Positions 36,025 to 45,444 of a stretch of 64,000 nt of DNA are shown piece by piece. The position numbers and the translations under genes are program-made. The first letter of the stretch is position 1; each line of letters opens with the position of its first letter. Below the pieces are notes generated by a model that saw nothing but the letters and a program-made list of their open reading frames with translations, was not told where the DNA came from and made no database searches. This DNA is from Janthinobacterium saanense (GTDB lineage: Bacteria > Pseudomonadota > Gammaproteobacteria > Burkholderiales > Burkholderiaceae_D). The stretch spans positions 28,144 through 92,143 of the forward strand of contig NZ_JACHCI010000023.1 in the NCBI RefSeq assembly GCF_014200675.1. The letters run 5' to 3'.

Positions 36025-36044
36025 TACTGTATATATGAACAGTA
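36025..36044. promoter_or_regulatory. LexA (SOS) box upstream of nadK-recN
   Basis: TACTGTATATATGAACAGTA contains CTGT-N8-ACAG with an AT-rich centre, a close match to the E. coli SOS box. It lies 78 to 97 bases upstream of the nadK start, in a 294-base gap. It also lies about 200 bases before the divergent small-protein gene at 36242. Confidence 0.85.
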
Positions 36045-36241
36045 TAGTGCGATGGCGGCATGCCCGCAAGAGGCGTTCGGTAAGTCTTGCATGCAGTGTA
36101 ATCGGGATGAGGGGACAGGAATAGCACAAAAGAAGCGGCCATGTGTGCGTCAACGCGCCGTCGCCGCTGCGTTGCGCTTGTAGACTGGCTGGCAATGGCG
36201 CGCTGTATTTCGTGCGCGCTCCCCACACGACAGGAGGCCAT

Positions 36242-36505
36242 ATGGTTGCCGAACATGCAGACCGCAAGATCAATACCGATGAAAAAATCAAGAATGACGG
36301 CGTGCGCCGCTTGCCGCATGAGCGCGACGAATCGCCCGATGCGCAGCACACCAGGCAGCGCGGCGTGATGAAGCAGGCAGCCAGCGACCTGGAACAGGGC
36401 CTGGTCGATACCGACCGCCATGCCCAGCCCGGGGTGGAAAAGGTCAAGCCGGCGCCACCACGGCAAGCCAAACCAGAAGCCGATAGCGATCCGAAACCAG
36501 ACTGA
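36242..36505 (+). CDS. Small hydrophilic hypothetical protein
   Basis: A strong ribosome site (AGGAGG, four bases upstream) marks the ATG at 36242. The 87 residues are very polar, rich in Asp, Glu, Lys, Arg, Gln and Pro with no Cys and no hydrophobic core, so it is likely disordered. A stretch [17 protein letters not shown] could form a helix. I recognise no family. It lies 16 bases before the sorbosone-dehydrogenase-like gene and may share its transcript, or may be controlled from the LexA box region. Confidence 0.6.
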   Translation: MVAEHADRKINTDEKIKNDGVRRLPHERDESPDAQHTRQRGVMKQAASDLEQGLVDTDRHAQPGVEKVKPAPPRQAKPEADSDPKPD

Positions 36506-36521
36506 ACACCAGGGAGCGACC

Positions 36522-37826
36522 ATGCGACACCTTGCTTACGTTCTGACATTGACGGCGCTGGCCAGCGCCAGCCTGGCGCATGCCCAAACCATGCCGTCCG
36601 ACTTTGGCCCCAGCCCAGCCTTGCCATCGCCCGAGAAACAATTGATCCCCACCGTGAATGTGGCGCCCGTGCAGCGCTGGCAAGGCAATACGCGCCCCAC
36701 CGTGGCAGCCGGTTTTGCCATCAGTGCTTATGCGAGCGGCCTCGACCATCCACGCTGGCTGTACGTCTTGCCGAACGGCGACGTGCTGGTGGCGGAAACC
36801 AATGCCCCACCCAAGCCCGAGGATGGCAAGGGCATCAAGGGCGCCATCATGCAGATGCAAATGAAAAAGGCAGGCGCCGGCACCACCAGCGCCAATCGCA
36901 TCAGCTTGCTGCGCGGCATCGATGCGAATGGCGTGGCGCAATCGCGCACGGTCTTCCTGCAAAACTTGCAGTCGCCGTTCGGCATGGCGCTGGTGGGCAA
37001 CGATTTATACATCGCCAACGCCGATGCCTTGGTCCGCTTCCCCTATCAGACTGGGCAAACCAGCATTACGGCGCAGGGCACGAAAGTGATGGACTTGCCC
37101 GGCGGCCCGATCAACCATCACTGGACCAAGAACGTGGTGGCCAGTCCCGATGGAAAATTCCTGTATGTCTCGGTGGGGTCGAACAGCAATGTCGGCGAGA
37201 ACGGTATCGCCGCTGAAAAAGGCCGTGCTGCCATCTGGCAATTCGAGCGTGCCACGGGCAAGGCGCGCCTGTATGCGAGCGGCCTGCGCAATGCTAACGG
37301 CATGGATTGGCAGCCGTCGAGCAAGCTGCTGTGGACGGCCGTCAACGAGCGCGACGAACTGGGCAATGAGCTGGTACCCGACTACATGACCTCGGTCAAA
37401 GATGGTGCTTTCTATGGCTGGCCCTACAGCTATTACGGCCAGCATGTCGATACGCGCGTGAAACCGCCGCGGCCGGACCTGGTGGCCAAGGCGATCGCGC
37501 CCGATTACGCGCTGGGTGCGCACACTGCCTCGCTGGGCCTGGCTTTTTATGACAGCAAGCTGTTCCCTGCGCGCTATCAGGGCGGCGCCTTCATCGGCCA
37601 GCACGGCTCCTGGAACCGCAAGCCTTTCAGCGGCTATAAAGTCATCTTCGTGCCGTTTGCCCAAGGCGTGCCATCGGGCCCGCCGCAAGACTTTGTCAGC
37701 GGCTTTCTGGACGCCGATGGCCATGCGCAAGGCAGGCCGGTCGGCGTGGCCGTCGACAAGGCGGGCGCCTTGCTGGTGGCCGACGATGTGGGCAATGTGA
37801 TCTGGCGCGTGGCGCCAGTAAAGTAA
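36522..37826 (+). CDS. Secreted sorbosone-dehydrogenase-like propeller protein
   Basis: The 434-residue protein starts with a signal peptide (1-21, ending AHA-Q) and continues as a six-bladed beta-propeller of the glucose/sorbosone dehydrogenase group. Typical repeated segments include [52 protein letters not shown], and [10 protein letters not shown]. Some relatives use PQQ to oxidise aldoses in the periplasm. The His and Arg residues for PQQ were not confirmed, so the activity is inferred from family. The ribosome site is AGGGAGC. Confidence 0.83.
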   Translation: MRHLAYVLTLTALASASLAHAQTMPSDFGPSPALPSPEKQLIPTVNVAPVQRWQGNTRPTVAAGFAISAYASGLDHPRWLYVLPNGDVLVAETNAPPKPEDGKGIKGAIMQMQMKKAGAGTTSANRISLLRGIDANGVAQSRTVFLQNLQSPFGMALVGNDLYIANADALVRFPYQTGQTSITAQGTKVMDLPGGPINHHWTKNVVASPDGKFLYVSVGSNSNVGENGIAAEKGRAAIWQFERATGKARLYASGLRNANGMDWQPSSKLLWTAVNERDELGNELVPDYMTSVKDGAFYGWPYSYYGQHVDTRVKPPRPDLVAKAIAPDYALGAHTASLGLAFYDSKLFPARYQGGAFIGQHGSWNRKPFSGYKVIFVPFAQGVPSGPPQDFVSGFLDADGHAQGRPVGVAVDKAGALLVADDVGNVIWRVAPVK

Positions 37827-37903
37827 AACAGTGTGACGCAACGAACGGAAGCGCAAGGGTATGGCGCGCATGATGGGTCTTCGAACCACGCAAGGAGGAC
37901 ATC

Positions 37904-38326
37904 ATGAAAAAAACAGGATCGGCCGTCTGGAGTGGCGGCCTTAAAGACGGCAAGGGTTTTATTTCCACCCAAAGCGGCGCGCTCGACAATGTGGCTTACG
38001 GCTTCAACACGCGTTTTGAAGATGGGCCGGGCAGCAACCCGGAAGAACTGATAGGCGCTGCTCACGCCGCCTGCTTCACCATGGCTTTATCGGGCCAGCT
38101 GGACGAAGCTGGTTTGCGCGCCTCGGCCCTGAAAACCACGGCCGAGGTGACGCTGGAAAAAATCGATGGCAGTTATGCGATCACGGCGGTGCACCTGAGA
38201 TTGACTGCCAGCATACCGGGCGCCAGCGATGCGGTTTTCCAGGACGTGGCGCTGCGTGCCAAGCTGGGTTGCCCCGTGTCAAAACTGCTGGCCACGGAAG
38301 TGACCCTGGACGCCCATCTGGAATAA
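37904..38326 (+). CDS. osmC: OsmC-family peroxiredoxin
   Basis: OsmC-type proteins reduce organic hydroperoxides with a Cys pair. The 140-residue protein has both: Cys57 in [11 protein letters not shown] and Cys123 in LGCPVSKLL. The N-terminal [19 protein letters not shown] is close to true OsmC rather than Ohr. It functions as a cytoplasmic dimer. The ribosome site AAGGAGG lies seven bases before the ATG. It is probably its own transcript, between the propeller protein and gloA. Confidence 0.92.
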   Translation: MKKTGSAVWSGGLKDGKGFISTQSGALDNVAYGFNTRFEDGPGSNPEELIGAAHAACFTMALSGQLDEAGLRASALKTTAEVTLEKIDGSYAITAVHLRLTASIPGASDAVFQDVALRAKLGCPVSKLLATEVTLDAHLE

Positions 38327-38403
38327 TTCAGTGCCGGCCTCAGCAGAATTGCCGTAAAACGCATAAAATCCTGCCATTTCCCTATCACCATCAAGGATTT
38401 ACG

Positions 38404-38811
38404 ATGCGTATTTTGCACACCATGTTGCGGGTCGGCGACCTGCAACGCTCCATCGATTTTTACACCAAGGTGCTGGGCATGACCTTGCTGCGCACCAGCG
38501 ACAACCCGGAATACCAGTACACGCTGGCTTTTGTCGGCTACGGCTCGAACCCGGACCATGCGGAACTGGAATTAACCTATAACTATGGCAGCAGCAGCTA
38601 CGACCTGGGCACGGCCTACGGCCATATCGCCATCTCGGCCGATGACATCGTTGCCGCCTGCGATGCGGCGCGCGCCAATGGCGGCAACGTCACGCGTGAG
38701 CCGGGTCCCGTAAAAGGCGGCAATACCGTGATCGCCTTCATTACCGACCCCGATGGCTACAAGATCGAATTGATCGAACGCAAGTTCGACGGCCAGGGCG
38801 CCGGACTCTGA
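38404..38811 (+). CDS. gloA: Lactoylglutathione lyase (glyoxalase I)
   Basis: GloA converts the hemithioacetal of methylglyoxal and glutathione to lactoylglutathione. The 135-residue protein has the four metal ligands expected: His5, Glu56, His74 and Glu122. It starts [13 protein letters not shown] like the nickel-dependent bacterial type. The ATG at 38404 is chosen over an upstream in-frame ATG that overlaps osmC. A bidirectional terminator follows. Confidence 0.96.
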   Translation: MRILHTMLRVGDLQRSIDFYTKVLGMTLLRTSDNPEYQYTLAFVGYGSNPDHAELELTYNYGSSSYDLGTAYGHIAISADDIVAACDAARANGGNVTREPGPVKGGNTVIAFITDPDGYKIELIERKFDGQGAGL

Positions 38812-38828
38812 TCTCATTACTGCGCACG

Positions 38829-38866
38829 AAAAAAAACCAGCACCGTCAGCGGTGCTGGTTTTTTTA
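38829..38866. terminator. Bidirectional terminator between gloA and tolC
   Basis: The stem CCAGCACCG pairs with CGGTGCTGG across a four-base loop, with an A-run before and a T-run after. It can end transcripts of both gloA (+) and tolC (-). Confidence 0.92.
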
Positions 38867-38886
38867 TGCGTGCCGAATAAACTGAA

Positions 38887-40197
38887 TTATCTGTCGAGCA
38901 GCGCGTTCACCGGCATCAGGTCCGTTTCTTTCAAGGTGCCGGCTGCCGACTTCAAACGCAAGCCATTCATGATGGTGTCGTAGCGCGCTTTCGACAGGTC
39001 TTTTTGCGTCGAGAACAATTGTTTCTGCGCATTCAAGACGTCGATATTGATACGCACGCCCACCTGGTAACCCAGCTGGTTCGATTCCAGCGCCGATTTG
39101 CTCGACACTTCCGCCGCTTCCAGCGCCTTCACTTGCGCCAGGCCACTGTTGACGCCCAAATAAGCCTGGCGTGCATTTTGCGCAGCCGTGCGGCGTGCCG
39201 TTTCCAGGTCGTTGCGGGCCTTGTCTTCCAGCGCGATCGATTCACGCACCTTGCTGGTGACGGCAAAACCGCTGAAGATCGGGATACTCCACTGCACGCC
39301 GATGGCGTTGTTATTGCTACCGCCCGCACCCGCCGTGGTGTAGGTATGGCCTGTGTTGGCGATCAGGTCCAGGGTCGGATAGTGACCGGCACGGTTGCGG
39401 CCGATATCGCGCTTGGCCGATTCCACGTTGAACTGGGCCGTGACGACACCATAGTTTTGCTCTTCGGCCGACGATACCCATGGCTCGATGGCAGCCGGCT
39501 CCGGTGCGCTCAACAGCACGCCCGTGCGCATCGACGCCAGCGCAGGCGCCTGGGCGCCGATGATGGTTTGCAGGGCGCTGCGTTTGTTGGCCAGGTCATT
39601 GATGGCGGCAAACTCTTGCGCCACCACCAGGTCGTACGCCGCCTGCGCCTCGTGGGTGTCGGTAATGGTTTGCGTGCCGACTTCAAAATTGCGCTTGGCC
39701 GATGCCAGCTGCTCTGTCGTCGCGACTTTTTGCGCCTGGGTCGCGCCCAGATTGTCTTGCGCGCTCAGCACATCGAAATACGCTTGTGCCACGCGGGTGA
39801 TCAAATCTTGCTGCACTTGTGCGAACTGGGCTTCGGCTGTCGCTTGCGCCAGCTTGCTTTGCTGATAAGTTTCCCAGCGGTCCCAGCGGAACAGCGGTTG
39901 CGCCAGGGTCAGGTTATACGTATTCGTGTGGACATTCACGGTCGGCATGGTGATCTGGTTCGGACCAATCTGCTCGATATTGCCGCGCGTATTGCTGCCC
40001 GAAGCGGAAATTTGCGGCAGCAAACCTGACAAGCCTTGCGGAACCCTTTCCATGCCTGCCGACAGGGCAGCGCGCGCGCTGGCGTACTGCGCGTCATTGG
40101 CCAAGGCCTGTTGGTATACCTGGATGAGATCGGCCGCGTGCGCATAGCTCGAGAAAAAAGCGCTGGTCATCAGCACGGCGATAAGGGGTTTCCGCAT
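38887..40197 (-). CDS. tolC: TolC-family outer membrane channel
   Basis: This is a trimeric outer-membrane exit duct used by tripartite efflux pumps and type I secretion. A signal peptide (1-21, ending AHA) precedes two related halves of coiled-coil and beta-strand. Typical segments include DLIQVYQQALANDAQYASA in part, RWDRWETYQQSKLAQATAEA in part, and GYQVGVRINIDVLNAQKQLF in part. At 436 residues it has the normal length. It may serve the MacAB-like exporter 4 kb away, which lacks its own outer-membrane partner. Confidence 0.93.
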   Translation of the reverse strand: MRKPLIAVLMTSAFFSSYAHAADLIQVYQQALANDAQYASARAALSAGMERVPQGLSGLLPQISASGSNTRGNIEQIGPNQITMPTVNVHTNTYNLTLAQPLFRWDRWETYQQSKLAQATAEAQFAQVQQDLITRVAQAYFDVLSAQDNLGATQAQKVATTEQLASAKRNFEVGTQTITDTHEAQAAYDLVVAQEFAAINDLANKRSALQTIIGAQAPALASMRTGVLLSAPEPAAIEPWVSSAEEQNYGVVTAQFNVESAKRDIGRNRAGHYPTLDLIANTGHTYTTAGAGGSNNNAIGVQWSIPIFSGFAVTSKVRESIALEDKARNDLETARRTAAQNARQAYLGVNSGLAQVKALEAAEVSSKSALESNQLGYQVGVRINIDVLNAQKQLFSTQKDLSKARYDTIMNGLRLKSAAGTLKETDLMPVNALLDR

Positions 40198-40346
40198 TGC
40201 ATTTCTCCGTTGGAGTCGTCAAAAGTTGATCAAATCAAAAATTTGGTACTGCCTTGCGCCCGTCTGGTTGTAGATAAAAGCGGGCTGCAATCATCCTCAG
40301 GCATGCACGCGGTGCGCGCCTGGGATCACATCTTTACTACGAGTAC

Positions 40347-40670
40347 TTAGTATTTGGACATGGCGCTGTCGACTTGCACAGCCCAGGCATGCATGCCGCC
40401 CGTCAAATTACTGATCTTGCCAAAACCGTGGTGCTCCAGGAAGGCAGCGACGTTCAAGCTGCGCGCGCCGTGATGGCAGATACAAACGATCTCGGCATCT
40501 TCATCGAGATCGTCGATGCGGCCAGGAATCGATTGCATCGGCATCAAGGTGGCGCCGTCGAGCTGGCAAATCTCGAATTCCCATTGTTCGCGCACATCGA
40601 GCAGGACAGGACGCGGGCGGGATGGATCAGCCAGCCAGGCGGCCAGCTGTGCTGCACTCAAATGCTCCAT
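40347..40670 (-). CDS. Rhodanese-like sulfurtransferase
   Basis: A single rhodanese domain of 107 residues, cytoplasmic, resembling GlpE. The active-site loop is CHHGARS with catalytic Cys65 and Arg70, and the fold begins with the typical PVLLDVREQWEFEI. It could move sulfane sulfur from thiosulfate to a thiol or cyanide. The start at 40670 gives a normal size. It lies seven bases after pcm, so the two are likely co-transcribed, a pairing common in betaproteobacteria next to tolC. Confidence 0.9.
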   Translation of the reverse strand: MEHLSAAQLAAWLADPSRPRPVLLDVREQWEFEICQLDGATLMPMQSIPGRIDDLDEDAEIVCICHHGARSLNVAAFLEHHGFGKISNLTGGMHAWAVQVDSAMSKY

Positions 40671-40677
40671 CGCCGTC

Positions 40678-41328
40678 TCAGAACTGGAAGTGCGACGGTG
40701 CCACTGCCTGCAGCGGTGTAACATTGGTTTCAAATACCTTGCGCGTGTCGTAAGCCTTGTCCGAGCTGCGGGTGATCAGGTGCGCCGACATGATCGGTGC
40801 TTCGCCGATGATGGCCAGGATGCGGCCACCGACTTTGACCTGTTGCAAGATTGCCTCAGGCAACACCGCCAGCGCGCCAGACACCACGATTACATCGTAA
40901 GGTGCGTCCTTGCTCCAGCCTTGGGCGCCATCACCCAGTTCCACCGTCACGTTCGTCACGCCGTTGGCGGCCAGGGTTTGCTCGGCCAGCGTTTTGAGTT
41001 GCGGCACGATTTCCACGGTCGTTACATGACGCGCCTTGTGCGCCAGCAAGGCAGCCATATAGCCGCTGCCGGTACCGATTTCCAGCACATTCTCGTGCTT
41101 CTTGACGGCAACTTCTTGCAAAATACGGGCTTCCAGCTTCGGCGTGAACATGCTTTCGCCGCCGCTCAATGGGATTTCGGTATCGATGAAGGCCAGGGTC
41201 TTATAGGCCGCCGGCACGAAATCTTCACGCTTGACTACGTTCAACAGCTCCAGTACGTCGAGGTCCAGTACGTCCCATGGACGGATTTGCTGTTCGATCA
41301 TATTGAAGCGGGCTTGTTCGATATTCAT
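40678..41328 (-). CDS. pcm: Protein-L-isoaspartate O-methyltransferase
   Basis: Pcm methylates damaged L-isoaspartyl residues with S-adenosylmethionine so they can revert to aspartate. The 216-residue protein has the SAM-binding motif VLEIGTGSGYMAALLA (about 81-96), TTVEIVPQLKTLAE, and the substrate region PLSGGESMFTPKLEARIL in part. In the more common enzyme the latter reads as an ISQP-type loop, so this belongs to the divergent betaproteobacterial branch. It precedes the rhodanese and tolC. Confidence 0.9.
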   Translation of the reverse strand: MNIEQARFNMIEQQIRPWDVLDLDVLELLNVVKREDFVPAAYKTLAFIDTEIPLSGGESMFTPKLEARILQEVAVKKHENVLEIGTGSGYMAALLAHKARHVTTVEIVPQLKTLAEQTLAANGVTNVTVELGDGAQGWSKDAPYDVIVVSGALAVLPEAILQQVKVGGRILAIIGEAPIMSAHLITRSSDKAYDTRKVFETNVTPLQAVAPSHFQF

Positions 41329-41497
41329 CTTTAGACTCGGTAAGTGAAGTAATAATCCGCCATTTTATCGTTGAACTGGCTGAAAGCACATGGTAACGAT
41401 AAAGATGGGGGATGGAGGGAATTTGCGACGATCTGCAGATTTGAGGGGGTGAACCTTGGAAAATGGGCAACTGAACGGTAGCGCTACTGTGCCAGCC

Positions 41498-42148
41498 TCA
41501 GTTTTTCTCTGGCGGCGTCAGATACAAACCGCGCAAACTAATATCAATAAAAGCATTCATATAGTCGGCAGGATTGATCTCCTTGGGGTCGCACGGCAGG
41601 AAGGAATGCGTCCACATCATAAGCATGGTTACCGGCGCGCTGACGATGGCGCTGACGATCACAGGGTCGACCTGGCGGAATTCGCCGCGCGCCATGCCGC
41701 GTGCGATCACGCTGGTCAGCAAGCCATTGCCGCGCGTCACCACTTCTTCGTTGTAAAACTGCGCCAGCTCCGGGAAATTGTTCGCCTCGGCCATCATCAG
41801 CTTGGTCAGGCCGGCCAGGCGCGTGGCGCCGAACTGTTCCCACCACTGCATCAAAATACTGCGCAACAAGTCCGCACTGCTGCTCTCGGAGGTGGCCAGG
41901 CTATCTTCCACCTCGACGATGGCATGCACGATATTGTCGCGCACCACGGCCTTGAACAATTCCTGCTTGTTCTCGAAATACAGATACAAGGTGCCCTTCG
42001 AGACCCCCGCCCGCTTGGCCACATCCTCCAGCCGCGTCGACGCAAAGCCCCGTTCGACGAACAGGTCGAGGGCGGCGGCGAGCAGTTCCTGTGGGCGGGC
42101 ATCCTTGCGCCGCTCCCAGCGGGGCTTGGTATCAATCTGGGCTTGCAT
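41498..42148 (-). CDS. TetR/AcrR-family regulator
   Basis: The 216-residue repressor has an N-terminal helix-turn-helix (DVAKRAGVSKGTLYLYFENKQELF in part: RAGVSKGTLYLYF) and a ligand domain with the TetR_C-type end. It lies between pcm and the exporter operon and is convergent with neither. Its target may be the pcm-tolC side or itself. A direct repeat GTAAGTTA on its own strand lies 14 to 33 bases upstream of the start and could be its operator. Confidence 0.9.
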   Translation of the reverse strand: MQAQIDTKPRWERRKDARPQELLAAALDLFVERGFASTRLEDVAKRAGVSKGTLYLYFENKQELFKAVVRDNIVHAIVEVEDSLATSESSSADLLRSILMQWWEQFGATRLAGLTKLMMAEANNFPELAQFYNEEVVTRGNGLLTSVIARGMARGEFRQVDPVIVSAIVSAPVTMLMMWTHSFLPCDPKEINPADYMNAFIDISLRGLYLTPPEKN

Positions 42149-42161
42149 GTCTAGTTCCGGC

Positions 42162-42181
42162 TAACTTACGTTTTAACTTAC
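42162..42181 (-). promoter_or_regulatory. Direct repeat upstream of the tetR gene
   Basis: TAACTTAC occurs twice on the plus strand (42162-42169 and 42174-42181), 12 bases apart, in an AT-rich stretch just before the regulator start. Read in the gene's direction it is GTAAGTTA. Site proposed as an operator by position only. Confidence 0.4.
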
Positions 42182-42345
42182 TTTCGAGTCATTAATATTA
42201 GCCCTGTATACCAGGCAGGTCAAGCGCTGGCCGCCAGTAGCTTGAATGACAAGAATAATAATCAAGCACTGCCAGTCCGCCAGAAGGGCGACATTGTAGC
42301 GTTCCTGCGACAAATCCCCGTCCAACGAACCGCCAGATAGATCTC

Positions 42346-44736
42346 TTAATCGCGCAAGGCCAGCGCCGGTGACATGCGCATCGCCGACCAGGTATGGCGC
42401 AAGGTGGCCAGCAGCGCCACCAGCATGGCCAGCAACAGTGCCGCTGCCAGGGTCCAGCCACCAATCGGCGCGCGTTCGATAAATCCGGCCAGGTAGCGGT
42501 GAATGCCCAGCGCCGCGAGCGGCAGGCCCAGCAAGGCGCCAGCAGCCAGCAGCAGCAGGAATTCGCGCCCCACCAGGCGGGCAATGGCAGTGCGGCCGGC
42601 GCCATGCAGCTTGCGCATGACAATTTCGCGGGTGCGGCGCTGCACGCTATACGCCGCCAGCACGTAGATGCCGAAGGCGGCGAGCAGCATGGCGATCAGG
42701 CTGGCCAGGCCCAGCATGCGCGCCAGGCGCAGGTCTTCGGCATACATCGCCGTCAAGAAGCTTTGCGCCGTGCGCAGTTCCAGCATCCGCTCGGGAAAAT
42801 AGCGCCGCCACAGCGGCTCGATGCGCGCATAGGCTAGCGCCACGTCGTCATCGCTGCGCAAGGACAAGGTGCCGCCGTGGCGCAAATTAAACAGCATCGG
42901 CTGCGCTGCCTGGCGCATATCCTGGAAACGCAGTGGTGGCGCGATGCCGATGATCAGTTGCCCTGCCGGCATCACCTGTCCGACGGCGGCCTGCGGCGTG
43001 GGGTAGCCCAGCGCCAGCGCCGCCGCCGCGTTGAGCACCACCACCTGGCTGTCGATGGTGTCCAGCGCAGCATCGAACAGGCGGCCGAACTGCGGCTGTA
43101 TGCGGTGCAGCGCGAACCAGCCCGGCGTCATGGATTTGAGTTCCAGGCGCAGATCGCGCCCATCGCGCGTCAGCACGCTGCCGACGACCTTGCTGCCATC
43201 GCGCCCCACCGCCTCGGCGATGCCGGCCACGCCATCGATGCCGGGCAGGCGCGCCAGCGCCTCTTCAAAGGCGCGCGCCTGCCGGCTATTGTCAGCATCT
43301 GGCGGCAGATCGAGCACCAGCAAGCCTCGCGGATCAAAGCCAGGCGACGCGTGACTGCCGTACCAGGATTGCCAGCCCACCGCCAGGGTCGCCGCACACA
43401 GCGCCATCGCAACACCGAACTGCAGCACCGTCAGCACACGGCGCAGCCACAAGCCTGCCGCCGTTTCGCTATTGCCACGGCCCGCCAGCGCGGGTCCAGG
43501 GCGCACGTGCAGCGCGCACCAGGCCGGATAAGCGCCGGCGCACAATCCCGTCAACACGCCAAACAACAGGGCGCCGGCGCAGCGCAAGGGCGTGAAGATA
43601 TCTTCCAGCGGCCGCTGTACCAGTTCGGCAAACAGGGGCAGCACCAGCCAGGCCAGCAAGAGTCCGGCGGCGGCGGCCAGCAGCGCGGTCAATACCGACT
43701 CGGCCAGAAATTGACGCACCAGCTGCGCAGCACTCGCACCGAGCAGCTTGCGCACGCCGATCTCGCGCTGGCGGCGCAAGGTGCGCACGGTCGCCAGGTT
43801 GACGTAGTTGATCACGGCCAGCAGCAGTATCAATAACGCCAGCACGGCCAGGCCAAACACGCTGCTGCGCTGGCCATGCCTGGCTGCAGCGCGGCTGTTG
43901 TACAGGTCTGTATCGAAATAAGCCTGCGCCAAGGGCAGCAGTGCAATATCGGTCACATTACGCCCCTTCAGCGCGCGGCCCATCGCGGCGCCGCGCACAT
44001 GGCGATCTTGCGGTGTATCGTTGACGGCCTGCTGCAATACTGCGGCCAGCGCATCGGGCGACGCGCCCGCACGCATCTGCAGGTAGATGGCGGCACGCCC
44101 GGTTCCGGCAAACTCGGCATCGCGCTGCGCCGCCGGCCAGGCGCTGCTGAGTGTACCCACCAGCAGTTCATAGGGCACGCTGGTATTGCGCTGATGGTCG
44201 GGCAGGATGGCCCGCACTTTCAGCGTGACGCCGCCGACCTGCAGCAGTTGGCCCAGCGCCGGCGCGTCGGCAAACAGCTTGCGCGCCGCCGTCTGCGTCA
44301 GCGCCACCGCATCGGGCTGGGCCAGGGCTGCGCGCAAATCGCCCTGCAGCGCCGTGATGCCGAACAAGCCGGCGAAGTCGGTATCGACCGCCTGCACCTT
44401 GATGGCATACAGATGCTCGCCGCGCTGCACGGGCAAGTCCAGTTCCTTGACGATGCTCGCCATGCTGGTCGCGCCGCTGCGCTGCGCCACCTCGCGCAGC
44501 GACAGGTAGGCAAAGTTTTGCCACTCCGGGCGGATGAACAGATTGATGCGCTGCTTGACCAGCTGCACCCGCTCGCGCTGCGGCACCTGGCTATCATAGT
44601 CCAGGCTGTAAGCGACAAAGCCGAGCAGCAGGAAACAGGCGGCAAAGCCCACCGCCAGGCCCAGGATGACCGCCACCGAGGCGCCGCCCTGCTGTATCAG
44701 CAGGCGCCAACCGATGCGAAAATCGGCCGCCCTCAT
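42346..44736 (-). CDS. MacB/FtsX-type ABC transporter permease
   Basis: The 796-residue permease has two periplasmic MacB-core regions and two FtsX-type membrane blocks, about eight membrane segments in all. The first membrane helix is at 17-40. Visible FtsX-like segments are NYVNLATVRTLRRQREIGVRK and ILAAYSVQRRTREIVMRKLHG in part. It is the double-length form used for exporting peptides or lipids from the periplasm without crossing by classical transport. It overlaps the ATPase gene by four bases and forms an operon with the ATPase and the adaptor. Confidence 0.88.
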   Translation of the reverse strand: MRAADFRIGWRLLIQQGGASVAVILGLAVGFAACFLLLGFVAYSLDYDSQVPQRERVQLVKQRINLFIRPEWQNFAYLSLREVAQRSGATSMASIVKELDLPVQRGEHLYAIKVQAVDTDFAGLFGITALQGDLRAALAQPDAVALTQTAARKLFADAPALGQLLQVGGVTLKVRAILPDHQRNTSVPYELLVGTLSSAWPAAQRDAEFAGTGRAAIYLQMRAGASPDALAAVLQQAVNDTPQDRHVRGAAMGRALKGRNVTDIALLPLAQAYFDTDLYNSRAAARHGQRSSVFGLAVLALLILLLAVINYVNLATVRTLRRQREIGVRKLLGASAAQLVRQFLAESVLTALLAAAAGLLLAWLVLPLFAELVQRPLEDIFTPLRCAGALLFGVLTGLCAGAYPAWCALHVRPGPALAGRGNSETAAGLWLRRVLTVLQFGVAMALCAATLAVGWQSWYGSHASPGFDPRGLLVLDLPPDADNSRQARAFEEALARLPGIDGVAGIAEAVGRDGSKVVGSVLTRDGRDLRLELKSMTPGWFALHRIQPQFGRLFDAALDTIDSQVVVLNAAAALALGYPTPQAAVGQVMPAGQLIIGIAPPLRFQDMRQAAQPMLFNLRHGGTLSLRSDDDVALAYARIEPLWRRYFPERMLELRTAQSFLTAMYAEDLRLARMLGLASLIAMLLAAFGIYVLAAYSVQRRTREIVMRKLHGAGRTAIARLVGREFLLLLAAGALLGLPLAALGIHRYLAGFIERAPIGGWTLAAALLLAMLVALLATLRHTWSAMRMSPALALRD

Positions 44737-45413
44737 GCTGCCTTCAGGGCGTCAACCATGACGCGCCCGTCCAGTAAATGCAGGGTGCGCGACGCCTGCG
44801 CCGCATGGTCGGCCGAGTGGGTCACCATGACCACCGTGGTGCCCTCTGCATTGATCTCGCGCAGCAGGCGCATGACTTCATTGCCGTGCGCCGTATCCAG
44901 ATTGCCGGTCGGTTCATCGGCCAGCAACACGGCCGGCCCGGCCACCAGCGCACGCGCGATCGCCACGCGCTGCTGCTGGCCGCCTGACAGCTGCGACGGC
45001 CGGTGCCCGGCGCGGTGCGCCACGCCAAGTTTGTCGAGCATGGCGGCCACGCGCTGGCGCCGTTCACGCAGCGGCGTGCCGTTGTACTCCAGCGCCAGCT
45101 CCACGTTTTCAAACACCGTCAGTTCCTCGATCAGGTTAAAGCTCTGGAAGATGAAACCGATGCGGCCACGGCGCAAGGCATTGAGCTTTTTTTCGCTCCA
45201 CTGCGCCACATCGCGCCCTTCAAACCAGTACTCGCCATGGCTGGGCACATCGAGCAGGCCCAGAAGACCAAGCAGGGTCGACTTGCCACAGCCGGACGGC
45301 CCGGTGATGGCCACGTATTCGCCGGCCTCGATCTCGAGGTCGATGCGGTCCAGGGCCTTGGTCTGGATATCGCCTGACTGGTGAACTTTGCTGATGCCGA
45401 CTAATTTGAGCAT
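44733..45413 (-). CDS. ABC transporter ATP-binding protein, MacB/LolD type
   Basis: A 226-residue ATPase starting at 45413 with Walker A GPSGCGKST, signature LSGGQQQRVAIARAL, Walker B VLLADEPTGNLD and the switch His in VTHSADHA. The DEPTGNLD motif marks the MacB/LolD/FtsE group that pairs with mechanotransmitting permeases. The longer frame upstream has no ribosome site. It couples to the adjacent permease. Confidence 0.93.
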   Translation of the reverse strand: MLKLVGISKVHQSGDIQTKALDRIDLEIEAGEYVAITGPSGCGKSTLLGLLGLLDVPSHGEYWFEGRDVAQWSEKKLNALRRGRIGFIFQSFNLIEELTVFENVELALEYNGTPLRERRQRVAAMLDKLGVAHRAGHRPSQLSGGQQQRVAIARALVAGPAVLLADEPTGNLDTAHGNEVMRLLREINAEGTTVVMVTHSADHAAQASRTLHLLDGRVMVDALKAA

Positions 45414-45444
45414 GGATGCGATCTTTCTTGGGTAGTAAGGGAAT

